Assembly: GCA_028690155.1 (NCBI GenBank) | Contig: JAQVBU010000010.1 | Span: forward strand, 1-64,000 | Source: Alphaproteobacteria bacterium | GTDB taxonomy: Bacteria > Pseudomonadota > Alphaproteobacteria > UBA9219 | Direction of reading: 5' to 3' | Length of the DNA stretch: 64,000 nucleotides | Shown here: in pieces, positions 7,281 to 15,854 of the stretch | How positions within the stretch are numbered: position 1 is the stretch's first letter | Layout: each line of letters begins with the position of its first letter | Notes under the pieces: model-generated | Database searches by the model: none | What the model was told of the DNA's origin: nothing | The model's input: the letters and a program-made list of their open reading frames with translations, nothing else | Program-made: the position numbers and the translations under genes

Positions 7281-7907
7281 ATGGCTTTTGACGAAGTCGT
7301 TTTGCCGCTTCGGGTGGGTTTTGGATCGCAGGGCGGGCCGAATTTTTCGACGGACGTCGTGACGATCGCGAGCGGGTACGAGCGCCGGAACCAGAACTGG
7401 GCCGAAGCGCGCCGGACGTTCGACGCGAGAACGGGCGTGCGCACGGCCGACGACGCGGCCGCGCTTTTGACGTTTTTTCACGCCCGTGCGGGCCGGGCGC
7501 GGGGCTTCCGCCTTAAGGACTGGAGCGATTTTTCATCGGCCGCCGATCACATCGGCACGCCCGCTTTCGACGATCAGGCTTTAGGATCGGGCGACGGCGC
7601 GAGAACGGCGTTTCCGCTTGTCAAAAACTACACGAGCGGCGAGGCCACGCACACGCGCACGATTGCCAAGCCCGTGGCGGACAGCGTTTTGATCGGTGTG
7701 GACGGAACGGCGCTGACGACCGGATGGAGTCTGGATTCGACCACGGGCATCGTGACGTTTGCTTCGGCGCCATCCTCGGGGCAGGCGGTCACGGCGGGTT
7801 TTCTTTTTCACGTTCCGGTGCGTTTCGATACGGACGTTTTGAGCCTCTCGGTCGAAACCTTCCACGCCTATGAGGCTTCCGTGCCGCTGGTCGAAATTCG
7901 GGTCTGA
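7281..7907 (+). CDS. DUF2460 distal tail protein
   Basis: The 208-residue protein begins MAFDEVVLPLRVGFGSQGGPNFSTDVVTIASGYERRNQNW, a strong DUF2460 signature, followed by ARRTFDARTGVRTADDAAALLTFFHARAGRARGFRLKDWSDF. The end, VRFDTDVLSLSVETFHAYEASVPLVEIRV, is also typical. In the GTA particle the equivalent forms the ring joining tube to baseplate. It is one base from the next ATG region and obviously co-translated. Confidence in family is high; the curious part is that its tube partner is not encoded next to it. Confidence 0.92.
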   Translation: MAFDEVVLPLRVGFGSQGGPNFSTDVVTIASGYERRNQNWAEARRTFDARTGVRTADDAAALLTFFHARAGRARGFRLKDWSDFSSAADHIGTPAFDDQALGSGDGARTAFPLVKNYTSGEATHTRTIAKPVADSVLIGVDGTALTTGWSLDSTTGIVTFASAPSSGQAVTAGFLFHVPVRFDTDVLSLSVETFHAYEASVPLVEIRV

Positions 7908-7908
7908 C

Positions 7909-8751
7909 ATGAAAGACGTTTCCGCCGCCTTGCAGACGCATCTTGAGGGCGCGCTGACGACGTTGGCCACGCTCGTCAAAATCACGCGCACGGACGGGAC
8001 GGCGCTGGGGTTCACGACGCACGATCGGGACATCGTTTTGGACGATGTGACGTATAAGGCGTGCAGCGCCTTGACGCCGAGCTCTATCGAAAGCCGGGCG
8101 GGGCTTGCGGTCGATAATTTGGAGGCCACGGGCATCCTCGACAGCGACGCAATTTCGGACGCCGACGTCAAGGCGGGTCGTTACGATTTTGCGCGGGTGG
8201 ACGTTTTTGTGTGCAACTGGGCCGATACGAGCCAGGGCGCGATGCAGCTCAGGCGCGGATGGCTGGGGCAGGTGACGCTTTTGAACGGCGCGTATGTGGC
8301 CGAGCTGCGCGGGCTTCACGATCTTCTTCAGCAGCCCGTCGGGTCGTATTACACGCCCGAATGCCGTTTCGATCTGGGCGACGGCTCGTGCGGCGTGGAT
8401 TGCACGGCGTTGGCGTCTTTGGGCACCGTGACGTCCGTGACCGACGTGGCCGCGTTTGCCGATACGGCGCAGACGGCCGACGACGGCGTTTACGCTTACG
8501 GCAAGCTGACGTGGACGTCCGGCGCGAATGCGGGCACGAGCATCGAGGTCAAGGTGTGGGACGCGGCGACGCATACGTTTACGTTGTGGCTGCCGATGGC
8601 GGGCGCGATTGAAGTAGGCGACGCGTATACGGTTCTTCCCGGCTGCGACAAGAAATTCTCGACGTGCCGGGACACATTTTCCAACGGCGCCAACTTCGGC
8701 GGCTTTCCTTACGTGCCCGGCGTGGGCAACATTTTGAAGGTTCCGACATGA
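7909..8751 (+). CDS. DUF2163 / BR0599-type baseplate hub protein
   Basis: The 280-residue protein has two parts. The first (residues 1-170, SAALQTHLEGALTTLATLVKITRTDG ... FVCNWADTSQGAMQLRRGWLGQV) is DUF2163. The second holds the cysteine-bearing hub signature: YYTPECRFDLGDGSCGVDCTAL, then GCDKKFSTCRDTFSNGANFGGFPYVPG. The conserved cysteines probably bind metal, as reported for the GTA hub. ATG 7909 follows the previous stop by one base; the ATG 7870 upstream lies inside the preceding gene. Confidence 0.92.
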   Translation: MKDVSAALQTHLEGALTTLATLVKITRTDGTALGFTTHDRDIVLDDVTYKACSALTPSSIESRAGLAVDNLEATGILDSDAISDADVKAGRYDFARVDVFVCNWADTSQGAMQLRRGWLGQVTLLNGAYVAELRGLHDLLQQPVGSYYTPECRFDLGDGSCGVDCTALASLGTVTSVTDVAAFADTAQTADDGVYAYGKLTWTSGANAGTSIEVKVWDAATHTFTLWLPMAGAIEVGDAYTVLPGCDKKFSTCRDTFSNGANFGGFPYVPGVGNILKVPT

Positions 8752-9161
8752 GCGACAAAACCGACGTTATGATCGCCGCGGCGCGGACGTGTCTGGGCAC
8801 GCCGTTTCATCATCAGGGCCGCGCGCCGGGCGTGGGGCTCGATTGCATCGGACTTGTGATCGTGGCGCTTAAAGCCGCGGGGCTTTCCGTCAACGACCGG
8901 ACGGATTACGGAAGACGCCCCGACGGCAAGAGTCTGATCGCCGCGCTCGAGGCGCACGGCGCCGCAAAAGTCGAGCCCGTTCAGGCGGGCGACATTCTGG
9001 TCTTCCGATACGACCGACAGCCGCAGCACGTGGCGCTCGCAACCGGCGCTGAGACCATGATCCACAGCTTCGCACCCGCCGGACGCGTCGTCGAGACGTC
9101 TCTCGGCGCGTACTGGAAGCGCCGCCTGACTGCCGCGTACCGTTTTTCCTTTAACGACTGA
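8748..9161 (+). CDS. NlpC/P60 tail cell-wall peptidase
   Basis: The 137-residue cysteine peptidase is expected at the tail tip to open peptidoglycan during DNA entry. The catalytic cysteine is C33 in GVGLDCIGLV and the histidine is H94 in QPQHVALATG, with GDILVFRY just before it, the usual NlpC/P60 arrangement in phage and GTA versions. It overlaps the DUF2163 stop by an ATGA, and the giant tail gene follows 9 bases later. Confidence 0.92.
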   Translation: MSDKTDVMIAAARTCLGTPFHHQGRAPGVGLDCIGLVIVALKAAGLSVNDRTDYGRRPDGKSLIAALEAHGAAKVEPVQAGDILVFRYDRQPQHVALATGAETMIHSFAPAGRVVETSLGAYWKRRLTAAYRFSFND

Positions 9162-9170
9162 TTTTCTCTT

Positions 9171-12100
9171 ATGGCCTCCGTTGTTCTGAAATCCGTGGGC
9201 GCCGCCGTCGGCGACGCTTTCCTGCCGGGCCTCGGCGGCTCGCTGTTGGGCGGGCTTGCCGGAAACCTCGGCGGCATCGTGGACAGCCAACTCGGCCTCG
9301 GCGTCACCGTCACGGGGCCGAGGCTCGAAAACCTCTCCGTTCAGGATTCGCGCTACGGCGCGGGCATCCCCATCGTTTACGGCAACGCCCGGATCGCGGG
9401 CAACGTCATCTGGTCAACCGATTTCATCGAAACCCAGCACACCTCGACCGCGGGCGGTAAAGGCGGCGGATCGGTCACCACAAAAACCTATACCTACAGC
9501 GTGCATTGCGCCGTCGGCATTTGCGCGGGCCCCATCGCGGGCATCAACACCATTTGGGCCGACACGACCGTCATTTATCAGGACGGAACGTGGGTGTCGG
9601 ATCTTTTCGACGGCGTCGGTATCTATCTGGGCTCCGACGATCAGGCTCCCGACAGCTTCATGGAATCGGTCATCGGTTTGGGTGCCGTGCCCGCCTATAA
9701 CGGCTTAGCCTATATCGTCTTCGACAATTTCCAATTGGCGGGTTTCGGAAGCCGCATTCCCAATTTGACTTTCGAGATCGCTGCCGCCGCCGAAACGGAC
9801 GCGCCGTCGTGTCTGGGCCAGACCGAGCTTTCTTTCTCTCAACGCTCGTCGTCCATGAAAAACGGCACGATGATGCCCATTGTCCTTCAAAGCAACGGGA
9901 CGAACGTTCAAAAGGTCTTGATCGGCGGCGTGACCGTTTCCGGCACGACGGCCGCTTTTACGGCCGTCGAAACGTACGTCCTTGGTGAGACTCCGTCGCC
10001 TCAGGACGCGGTCTCAAGCGACACTTTTCCCATCACGACGCCTTTTGCGGATTCGGCATGGGCCTTGAGCCCGGACGAGCGCTTTGTGGCCTTTTACATC
10101 CAATCGTCGACGACGCTGTCGCATTCGTTCGCTCTTTATGACCGCGAAACCGAGGCGTTCGGTCCCGTGTTGAGCCGGACGATGGATCGGACCTCGACGT
10201 GCAAGCAGATCGCCTGGCTGGATTCCCAGCGCTTTGTGATCGACGACGTCGAAAGCGGCGTGCGCGGCGTGCGCGTCTTCGCGCGATCGGGCACGGCGGT
10301 CGTCGATCTGGGCTTTACGGGCCTTTGGGGGGCCAACAGCGCGGCCTCTTCCGCGCTTTTGGGCGGCGCTCAATTCGCTTCGTACGCCGATGGACTTTTG
10401 GCCTTCAATCTTGTGTCGAGCTCTAAAGCGTGGCGCGCACGCACCCTTGTGTGGCGCAACGGCGCTTTGGAACTCGGCGACGCTTATGCCGTCTCCGATT
10501 CTTTGGCGCTTGGCACCGGAAGCGGCCCGCACGCCCAGCTTCTTCGAACGGGTGACGACGAGTTGACCCTCGTTTATAACACCGTTCTTTATACGTGCTT
10601 GATGTCCTTCGAGCCCTCGGACACCGGGGTCGTTATCACGCGCCCGTGGCAAAAGCTGACGCCCAGCTTTGGGACGGGCACCACGACGTTTCCGGTTGTT
10701 TTCGGGAAGACCATCCTGCTCGTTCAGACCGGCACGATGTCGTATAATTACCTGATCTCGGACGTAACGCTTGACGACGGCTCTTTTACCGTTGCCGTCG
10801 ATGCGGCCGAGGTCGCGGGCATCGACAACGACTATACTGTTTTTGCGGCGCTCAAGCTGAACAGCGCCCGTCTTCTTTTTCTTGCCACAGGCACATCGTC
10901 GTACACCTTTAAACAGGTCGCCCTTTTTTCGCGCTGTGCCAGCGACAGCGTCGCGGTCGTTTTGGAAGACATTCTGTTCCGCGCCGGGTACGCGTCCGAA
11001 GACGTGGACGTTTCCGCTTTAGCCAATACAGCGATCCAGGGCTATGTGCTTCAGGAGCCGCTCAGCGCCCGAAAGGCCGTCGAACCCCTTCAGACGTTTG
11101 CGCCGTTTGATCTGATCGAAACCGGCGGCCAGCTTAGGGCCATCCTTCGCGGCGGTGACGTTGCGGTCAGCGTGCCGGCCAGTGAATGGCGGGCGGCATT
11201 GGAAGACGAAGAGCAGCCCGCGCCGCTTCTTTTGACCCGCGCGCAGGAAATTGATTTGCCCCTTGAAGTCGCTTTGGACGTTATCGATCCCGCGCGAAAT
11301 TATGAGGTCAACTGTCAGCGCGCCCGCCGCCTCGCGTGCGCGGCGCGCACCGTCCAAAAAATCTCTTTACCCATCGTGTGTTCCGCCGCGGCCGCCAAAA
11401 AGGTCGCTGAGACCAAGCTTTACACCGCGTGGGCCGAGCGCGATATGGTGCGTTTGTCGCTGTCCCGCGCGTGGCTCGCGCTCGACCCTTCGGACGTCAT
11501 CGACATCGGCCTCGACAGGCCTTTCCGTATCGCTTCGGTCGTGCTTAAGGGCGGCGTCGTGACCGTCGAGGGCTTCTACAGTTACGCTTCCGCTCTCGAA
11601 AGCGCCGCCGCCGTTGACGATGACGACAATACGGCTTCGGCGTCGCTCAACGCGCCCGTGGCGTCCTCCCTTTATCTGATGGATCTTCCTTTGCTCCGCA
11701 CCGCCGACGATCAGCCCGGCGTCTATGTCGCCGTGACGGGGTGCGACGGCTGGAAAAGCGCCGAGGTGTTGCGCTCGTCCGACGGGGCTTCTTATGCCGC
11801 GTTCGCGTCCGTCTCGGCTGCCGCCGTAGGCGGCATGGCGACGTCCATTTTGGGCGATGGCTCGCCTTATTACTGCGACAACGCCAACACCGTGACCGTT
11901 CAGGTCATCGCGGGCGAGCTGGAAAGCTGTTCGTGGGAAGACATGAGCAACGGCGCCAACGCGGCGCTTTTGGGCGACGAAATTATTCAGTTTCAAAACG
12001 CGACCCTTACGGGGCCGGGGCTTTACACGCTCTCGCGGCTTCTGCGCGGGCGGCGCGGCACCGAAGACGCGTGCGCGTCGCATGCTCTGGGCGAGGCTTT

Positions 12101-12575
12101 TGTTCTTCTTGACACAACGTCCGTTGCGTTCGTTCCCGATACGCTGAGCGACCGCGGACGATCGTTCTCTTTCCGTGCGCTGAGCACGGGGCAGAGCCTG
12201 AGCGATGCCAAAGACTATACTTTCGCTTATGGCATGAAAACGCTGTGTCCTCTGGCCCCCGTTCATCTGCGTGCGGTTCGAAGCGCTTTGGGCGATGTGA
12301 CCTTTTCGTGGGTGCGCCGCGCTCGCCTCGACGCCGAATGGGTCGATTATATCGATGTTCCGCTCGATGAAATATCCGAAGCCTATGCGCTTTCGATTTT
12401 AAACGGCGACGAGACCGTGCGCACCTTTTCCGATTTGACCGAGGCTTCCGCGACCTATTCGGCCGCTCAGCAGAGCGAAGATTGGGGCGCGGCCATTCCC
12501 GCCTCGTTCAGCGTCAGCGTTTGCCAGATCAGCGACCGCTATGGCTGCGGGGCCGCTTTGACAGCCGTTCTTTGA
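9171..12575 (+). CDS. Giant tail tip/host-contact protein with probable beta-propeller insert
   Basis: The 1134-residue protein is in the slot of the GTA megatron (tail protein of the TIM-barrel/Phage-tail_3 type). Residues 1-45 are Gly/Ala rich and hydrophobic. Residues 46-205 match the baseplate segment (ENLSVQDSRYGAGIPIVYGNARIAGNVIW, TYTYSVHCAVGICAGPI). From about residue 586 (DSVAVVLEDILFRAGY ... LQEPLSARKAVEPL) the sequence is the usual C-terminal part, including an LSRLLRGRRGTE motif near 960. Between about 215 and 585, instead of a recognisable TIM barrel, there are beta-strand repeats such as WALSPDERFVAFYIQSS and AWLDSQRFVIDDVES, which look like propeller blades. Likely receptor or wall contact. 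Confidence 0.85.
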   Translation: MASVVLKSVGAAVGDAFLPGLGGSLLGGLAGNLGGIVDSQLGLGVTVTGPRLENLSVQDSRYGAGIPIVYGNARIAGNVIWSTDFIETQHTSTAGGKGGGSVTTKTYTYSVHCAVGICAGPIAGINTIWADTTVIYQDGTWVSDLFDGVGIYLGSDDQAPDSFMESVIGLGAVPAYNGLAYIVFDNFQLAGFGSRIPNLTFEIAAAAETDAPSCLGQTELSFSQRSSSMKNGTMMPIVLQSNGTNVQKVLIGGVTVSGTTAAFTAVETYVLGETPSPQDAVSSDTFPITTPFADSAWALSPDERFVAFYIQSSTTLSHSFALYDRETEAFGPVLSRTMDRTSTCKQIAWLDSQRFVIDDVESGVRGVRVFARSGTAVVDLGFTGLWGANSAASSALLGGAQFASYADGLLAFNLVSSSKAWRARTLVWRNGALELGDAYAVSDSLALGTGSGPHAQLLRTGDDELTLVYNTVLYTCLMSFEPSDTGVVITRPWQKLTPSFGTGTTTFPVVFGKTILLVQTGTMSYNYLISDVTLDDGSFTVAVDAAEVAGIDNDYTVFAALKLNSARLLFLATGTSSYTFKQVALFSRCASDSVAVVLEDILFRAGYASEDVDVSALANTAIQGYVLQEPLSARKAVEPLQTFAPFDLIETGGQLRAILRGGDVAVSVPASEWRAALEDEEQPAPLLLTRAQEIDLPLEVALDVIDPARNYEVNCQRARRLACAARTVQKISLPIVCSAAAAKKVAETKLYTAWAERDMVRLSLSRAWLALDPSDVIDIGLDRPFRIASVVLKGGVVTVEGFYSYASALESAAAVDDDDNTASASLNAPVASSLYLMDLPLLRTADDQPGVYVAVTGCDGWKSAEVLRSSDGASYAAFASVSAAAVGGMATSILGDGSPYYCDNANTVTVQVIAGELESCSWEDMSNGANAALLGDEIIQFQNATLTGPGLYTLSRLLRGRRGTEDACASHALGEAFVLLDTTSVAFVPDTLSDRGRSFSFRALSTGQSLSDAKDYTFAYGMKTLCPLAPVHLRAVRSALGDVTFSWVRRARLDAEWVDYIDVPLDEISEAYALSILNGDETVRTFSDLTEASATYSAAQQSEDWGAAIPASFSVSVCQISDRYGCGAALTAVL

Positions 12576-12587
12576 TAAGGAGTTCCT

Positions 12588-13181
12588 ATGACAACGACAC
12601 CGCGTCTTGCGATGAGCTATATCGTCTCTTCGCAGGCTCAAAAAGAAGTCACGCATAACGAGGCGCTCAACGATCTCGATTTTCTGACGCAGCCTTCCGT
12701 CCTCTCGACAACGCTTGCCGCGCCGCCTGCTTCGCCTTCGACCGGCGACGCCTATATTGTCGCCGCCTCGGCCACCGACGCCTGGGAAGGCTATGACGGC
12801 TGCTTGGCCGCTTACTACGGCGGATGGGTTTTCAAAACCCCTCAGACCGGCTGGGTCGTGTGGGCCCAAAACCTTTCGCAAGTCTTGTACTACACGGGCG
12901 CGGCGTGGGCTTTGCTTTCGACGCCCAAGCTCAACGGATCGTGCACGTGGACTCCCGGCACGGTGGCCGATGGTGCGGGCGTTCTCTCTTCGACCATCAC
13001 CGTTTCGGGCGCGGCTTTCGGCGATTTCGTTCTGGTTTCCGCTCCTTACGACCTTCAGGGCGTCGTCGCGTCCGCGTATGTCTCGGCCGCCGATACCGTT
13101 TCCATTTCCTTAAGCAACACGACCGGCGCTTCTGTGACGTTCGCTTCGGGCGCGTGGAGCGTTCGCGTGATTAAAGCCTAG
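12588..13181 (+). CDS. DUF2793 phage protein
   Basis: The 197-residue protein begins TTTPRLAMSYIVSSQAQKEVTHNEALNDLDFL, the clear DUF2793 signature (often downstream of alphaproteobacterial tail genes). The middle reads GDAYIVAASATDAWEGYDGCLAAYYGGWVFKTPQTGWVVWAQN, also family-typical, and the C-terminal 70 residues form beta strands. The family's role is not established; its position suggests a fibre or tail-tip accessory. AAGGAG ribosome site precedes ATG 12588. Confidence 0.88.
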   Translation: MTTTPRLAMSYIVSSQAQKEVTHNEALNDLDFLTQPSVLSTTLAAPPASPSTGDAYIVAASATDAWEGYDGCLAAYYGGWVFKTPQTGWVVWAQNLSQVLYYTGAAWALLSTPKLNGSCTWTPGTVADGAGVLSSTITVSGAAFGDFVLVSAPYDLQGVVASAYVSAADTVSISLSNTTGASVTFASGAWSVRVIKA

Positions 13182-13201
13182 AAAAAGAAGGAGGGGGAAG
13201 G

Positions 13202-13711
13202 ATGTTTCCGGCGCTTCAAACAAAACAGGTTTTTTCAGGGAAGAGATCCATGGCACCGTTCTCTGCGGATACCGTTTTTGCCCGCCGTACAAACGCGGCG
13301 GGCATCAAGCTCATTAAAGATTTCGAGGGGCTTCACTTAATCCCTTATCTGTGCCCCGGCAAAATATGGACGATCGGATACGGCCACACCCGCACCATTC
13401 ATTCCGGCATGCGTATCACTCCCGAACAGGCCGACATTCTGCTCGATGAGGATTTGCGCGGCTTCGAACGCGCCGTTTCCTCCATCGTAAACGTGCCTCT
13501 TTCCGACAACCAGTTCTCGGCTCTCGTCTGCTTCGCGTTCAACGTCGGCGCGGCCAACCTTGAATCCTCGACGCTTCTTAAACTTCTGAATCGCGGCTGG
13601 TACGAGCAGGTGCCCGCTCAGCTTATGCGCTGGAACCGCGCGCGCGGCGAGATCTTGGGCGGCCTTTCCCGCCGCCGCGCCGCGGAGGGCCGTTTGTGGA
13701 ACGCCGGATGA
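13202..13711 (+). CDS. Endolysin, GH24 lysozyme (R21/P22 type)
   Basis: A 169-residue muramidase that cleaves the glycan strand of peptidoglycan. The catalytic triad spacing E-8-C-5-T is visible: E42 in KDFEGL, C51 in LCPGK, T57 in WTIGYGHT, the variant in which Cys replaces Asp as in R21 and P22 endolysins. ALVCFAFNVGAANLESSTLLKLLNRG and GLSRRRAAEGRLW are further GH24 hallmarks. The first 20 residues have no clear signal-arrest segment, so release probably depends on the membrane proteins that follow. GGAGGGGGAAGG before ATG 13202 supports this start; ATG 13250 is an alternative. Confidence 0.92.
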   Translation: MFPALQTKQVFSGKRSMAPFSADTVFARRTNAAGIKLIKDFEGLHLIPYLCPGKIWTIGYGHTRTIHSGMRITPEQADILLDEDLRGFERAVSSIVNVPLSDNQFSALVCFAFNVGAANLESSTLLKLLNRGWYEQVPAQLMRWNRARGEILGGLSRRRAAEGRLWNAG

Positions 13712-14061
13712 CCATGAAAAAGAAGATGGACGACCTCGACCTCGTCGTCGAAAAGTACGCCGGAACGCCTCTGGGCGAGATGGTTTCCGACAAGCAGGCC
13801 GAATATTTGAGCGCCATCGCCAAACGCGCCGCCTCCGATGCCTTGGCTGCCGTCGGCTTGAACGATTCTAAGGCCGCCGAGGATATTCGCGACATTCGCG
13901 ACCTTCTGCGCGGCCTTCGCGTCATGAAAAAAATCGCGTGGAGCTTTTTGCTCTCTATCGTCGGGCGGTTTCTGGGGTGGGTTCTCGTGTTGGCGCTCGT
14001 GGCTTCCGTTCTTAGCAGCGACGCCGTCGAAACCGCGTTGCATTTCTTCTTTAAATCATGA
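13708..14061 (+). CDS. Small protein with C-terminal membrane segment (lysis cassette)
   Basis: The 117-residue protein MTMKKKMDDLDLVVEKYAG... has an amphipathic, charged N-terminal two thirds, then one or two hydrophobic stretches (IAWSFLLSIVGRFLGWVLVLALVASVLS) and a short tail. It overlaps the endolysin stop (ATGA at 13708-13711) and the next gene start (ATGA at 14058-14061). The layout resembles holin or GTA-associated DUF-type membrane proteins; no named family recognised. Possibly a holin or antiholin partner of the next gene. Confidence 0.7.
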   Translation: MTMKKKMDDLDLVVEKYAGTPLGEMVSDKQAEYLSAIAKRAASDALAAVGLNDSKAAEDIRDIRDLLRGLRVMKKIAWSFLLSIVGRFLGWVLVLALVASVLSSDAVETALHFFFKS

Positions 14062-14312
14062 GGGCTTTTTTCGCGCAGCTGCTCGATTCCGGTAACCGGC
14101 GGGTCGAGGGGCATCTTTTGCTCGTCTTTTTGGGCGCGCTGACCCTCATCTTTCTGTCGCTCGTTCACGTGATCGCGCTCGGCCTTCCTTTCGATCCGGC
14201 GTCGTTCGGCGAGGGGTTCGGACTCGTTCTCGCGGGTGGCGGCGCCGCCGCCTGGGGGCAGGGACTGCAACGCGCGAAGGAAAGGGATTTCTTCCATGAC
14301 AACGATGCATAA
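14058..14312 (+). CDS. Holin-like two-segment membrane protein
   Basis: The 84-residue protein has an N-terminal soluble part, a first hydrophobic helix (LLLVFLGALTLIFLSLVHVIALGL), a turn containing Pro and Asp, a second Gly/Ala-rich segment (GFGLVLAGGGAAAWGQGL) and a charged tail RAKERDFFHDND. Size, topology and location between endolysin and spanins fit a holin of the 3TM-like phage families (compare putative 3TM holins in alphaproteobacterial phages). The C-terminus overlaps the start of the next gene by 17 bases. Confidence 0.65.
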   Translation: MRAFFAQLLDSGNRRVEGHLLLVFLGALTLIFLSLVHVIALGLPFDPASFGEGFGLVLAGGGAAAWGQGLQRAKERDFFHDNDA

Positions 14313-14673
14313 AATTCTTGTGGGCGTTTTGGGTGCGGCGGCGTTTGTCGTTGTCGTTTCGTTTTTTTGTCTGTCGTTGGCGAACGCGCGGCTTCGCGTA
14401 CAGGTGGCTGATTTACAGGGACGCGCCGAGGTATGCCTTTCGGCTAACGAGGCTTTCGCGCGCCAAGCGGCGCAACAAAACAAGGCCATCGCTGCGATGA
14501 AAACCGACGCGGCGACGCGGCGAGAACGCGCTCGGCAGGCCGCGGAGGCCGCTCGGAAAAGAGCGCGGACCTTTTTTGAAGCCGCAGCCCGTTTGCGCAC
14601 GGCCAATCCGCCGGGCGATGCGTGCCGTGCGGCCGACGCCTTGCTGACGATGTATCTTGAGGACGCTTTATGA
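14296..14673 (+). CDS. Rz-like inner membrane spanin candidate
   Basis: The 125-residue protein has one N-terminal membrane helix (ILVGVLGAAAFVVVVSFFCLSLA) followed by a long charged, Ala/Arg-rich helix predicted to be a coiled coil, ending CRAADALLTMYLED. This is the form of i-spanins, which link inner membrane to an outer membrane lipoprotein and disrupt the outer membrane. ATG 14296 lies within the end of the holin-like gene; the ORF could be opened earlier but that part is shadow. The next gene, a small lipoprotein, overlaps by an ATGA, as Rz and Rz1 often do. Confidence 0.65.
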   Translation: MTTMHKILVGVLGAAAFVVVVSFFCLSLANARLRVQVADLQGRAEVCLSANEAFARQAAQQNKAIAAMKTDAATRRERARQAAEAARKRARTFFEAAARLRTANPPGDACRAADALLTMYLEDAL

Positions 14674-14957
14674 ACAGGGCCGTCCTTGTTTTTCTTGCCG
14701 CGTTGACGGCGTGCGGTGGTCGTGACACGCTGCTTTATAAAGGCGTTGCCGTCGATGTTCCTGTGGCTGTGCCATGCTCGGTGCGCGCCCTCAACAAGCC
14801 CGACTTTGCGTTACGTTATGCACGCCCTTCGGATGATGTGGCCGCGAAGGTTCGCGAGGCGTTGCGCGAGCTTTATCAACGCCGCGCTTACGAGGCCGAA
14901 CTTGAGGCGCAGCTTCAGGCTTGTGTTTTTTCCCCCGAGGAGGTTGCGCGGGACTAA
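14670..14957 (+). CDS. Rz1-like outer membrane lipoprotein (o-spanin candidate)
   Basis: The 95-residue protein opens with a short lipoprotein signal MNRAVLVFLAALTAC, lipobox LTAC with Cys at residue 15, then a VPVAVPCSVRALNKPDFALRYA segment seen in phage lipoproteins of this position and a charged C-terminal helix (EALRELYQRRAYEAELEAQLQAC). It overlaps the Rz-like gene and is the last gene of the phage module. Its stop lies 12 bases from the stop of convergent pheA; a short GCGCG/CGCGC hairpin followed by CTTTTTA (14946-14971) may terminate transcription. Confidence 0.65.
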   Translation: MNRAVLVFLAALTACGGRDTLLYKGVAVDVPVAVPCSVRALNKPDFALRYARPSDDVAAKVREALRELYQRRAYEAELEAQLQACVFSPEEVARD

Positions 14958-14969
14958 GGCGCGCGCTTT

Positions 14970-15854
14970 TTATTTCCGCGAACCGAGGAGAGGGGGATTG
15001 GCCGGGTTTGTCCCGTCGGGGCGCAGGCGGCGGAACGGGTGCGCCGGGTAAACCCCTAAAATCGTAACTTCCTGCGCGAAGAAGGCCAGCTCTTCCATGG
15101 CGAGGCGCATGGCGCGGCTTTCGGGATGGGCTTCGACGTCCACATAGAATTGCGCGGCCGTAAAACTACCGTCAACCAGATAGCTTTCCAGCTTGGTGAT
15201 ATTGACGCCGTTCGTCGCGAAGCCCCCAAGCGCTTTGTAAAGAGCGGCCGGGACGCTGCGTACCCTGAAGATCAAGGTTGTGATCGTGTCGTCGTCCGGA
15301 CTTGCGCGTTTCAGTTCGCGGGCGAGGATCAAAAACCGTGTCGTGTTGTTCGGCGCGTCCGCGATATTTGTGGCGACGCTGTCGAGACCGTAGAGCTCGG
15401 CGGCGAGCGTCGAGGCGATGGCGCCGACGCTTTTATCCCCGCGCTTGACCATTTGTTCGGCCGCGGCCGCCGTGTCCGGGTGCACGATGGGCCGAATTTT
15501 ATGATCGCGCAACCATGTGTGGCATTGGGCCAGCGCTTGGACGTGGCTTTCCACTGTTTTGATGTCTTCGAGTTTGGCTCCCTTAATCACAAGAAGATGA
15601 TGTTCGATGGGCTGATAATGCTCGCCCACAATGTGGAGGCCTCCTTTCGGCAGCAGACGGTGCACATCCGCCACGCGGCCCGCCACAGAGTTTTCCACCG
15701 GGATCATGGCCGTGTCCGCACGGCCTTCCTGCACCGCCAAGAACGCGTCGTCGAAGCTGATGCACGGCAGGGTTTTCGCTTGGGGGTACACGGCGCGGCA
15801 CGCCATATCGGAATTCGCGCCGAACGTTCCTTGAAAGGCGATGGTCTTTGTCAT
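14970..15854 (-). CDS. pheA: Prephenate dehydratase
   Basis: Converts prephenate to phenylpyruvate for phenylalanine synthesis. The 294-residue monofunctional form has a PDT domain (residues 1-180, with IAFQGTFGANSD at the start, PVENSVAGRV and the catalytic-region NNTTRFLIL) and a C-terminal ACT regulatory domain (TTLIFRVRSVPAALYKALGGFATNGVNITKLES). Its start overlaps the stop of the upstream glycosyltransferase (ATGA), so it is the last gene of a three-gene coupled operon. Placement with cell-surface glycosyltransferases is unusual; pheA is more often alone or with kdsB. Feedback control by phenylalanine through the ACT domain is expected. Confidence 0.95.
   Translation of the reverse strand: MTKTIAFQGTFGANSDMACRAVYPQAKTLPCISFDDAFLAVQEGRADTAMIPVENSVAGRVADVHRLLPKGGLHIVGEHYQPIEHHLLVIKGAKLEDIKTVESHVQALAQCHTWLRDHKIRPIVHPDTAAAAEQMVKRGDKSVGAIASTLAAELYGLDSVATNIADAPNNTTRFLILARELKRASPDDDTITTLIFRVRSVPAALYKALGGFATNGVNITKLESYLVDGSFTAAQFYVDVEAHPESRAMRLAMEELAFFAQEVTILGVYPAHPFRRLRPDGTNPANPPLLGSRK

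Larger units (their letters stand above)
265..14957 (+). mobile_element. GTA-like or prophage late gene module (packaging, head, tail tip, lysis)
   Basis: Co-directional genes follow the order of the alphaproteobacterial GTA: terminase, portal, protease, capsid, connectors, DUF3168, (gap), DUF2460, DUF2163, NlpC/P60 and a giant tail protein. A DUF2793 gene and a lysis cassette follow. No integrase, excisionase, repressor, replication or tRNA-derived attachment site is visible inside, and the right side stops 12 bases from host pheA, which fits a domesticated element. The left boundary may lie outside the window. Major tail tube, tail chaperone and tape-measure genes are absent from their usual slot. 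It could also be the late half of a larger prophage or a decayed remnant, although every remaining gene is an intact frame. Confidence 0.85.
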
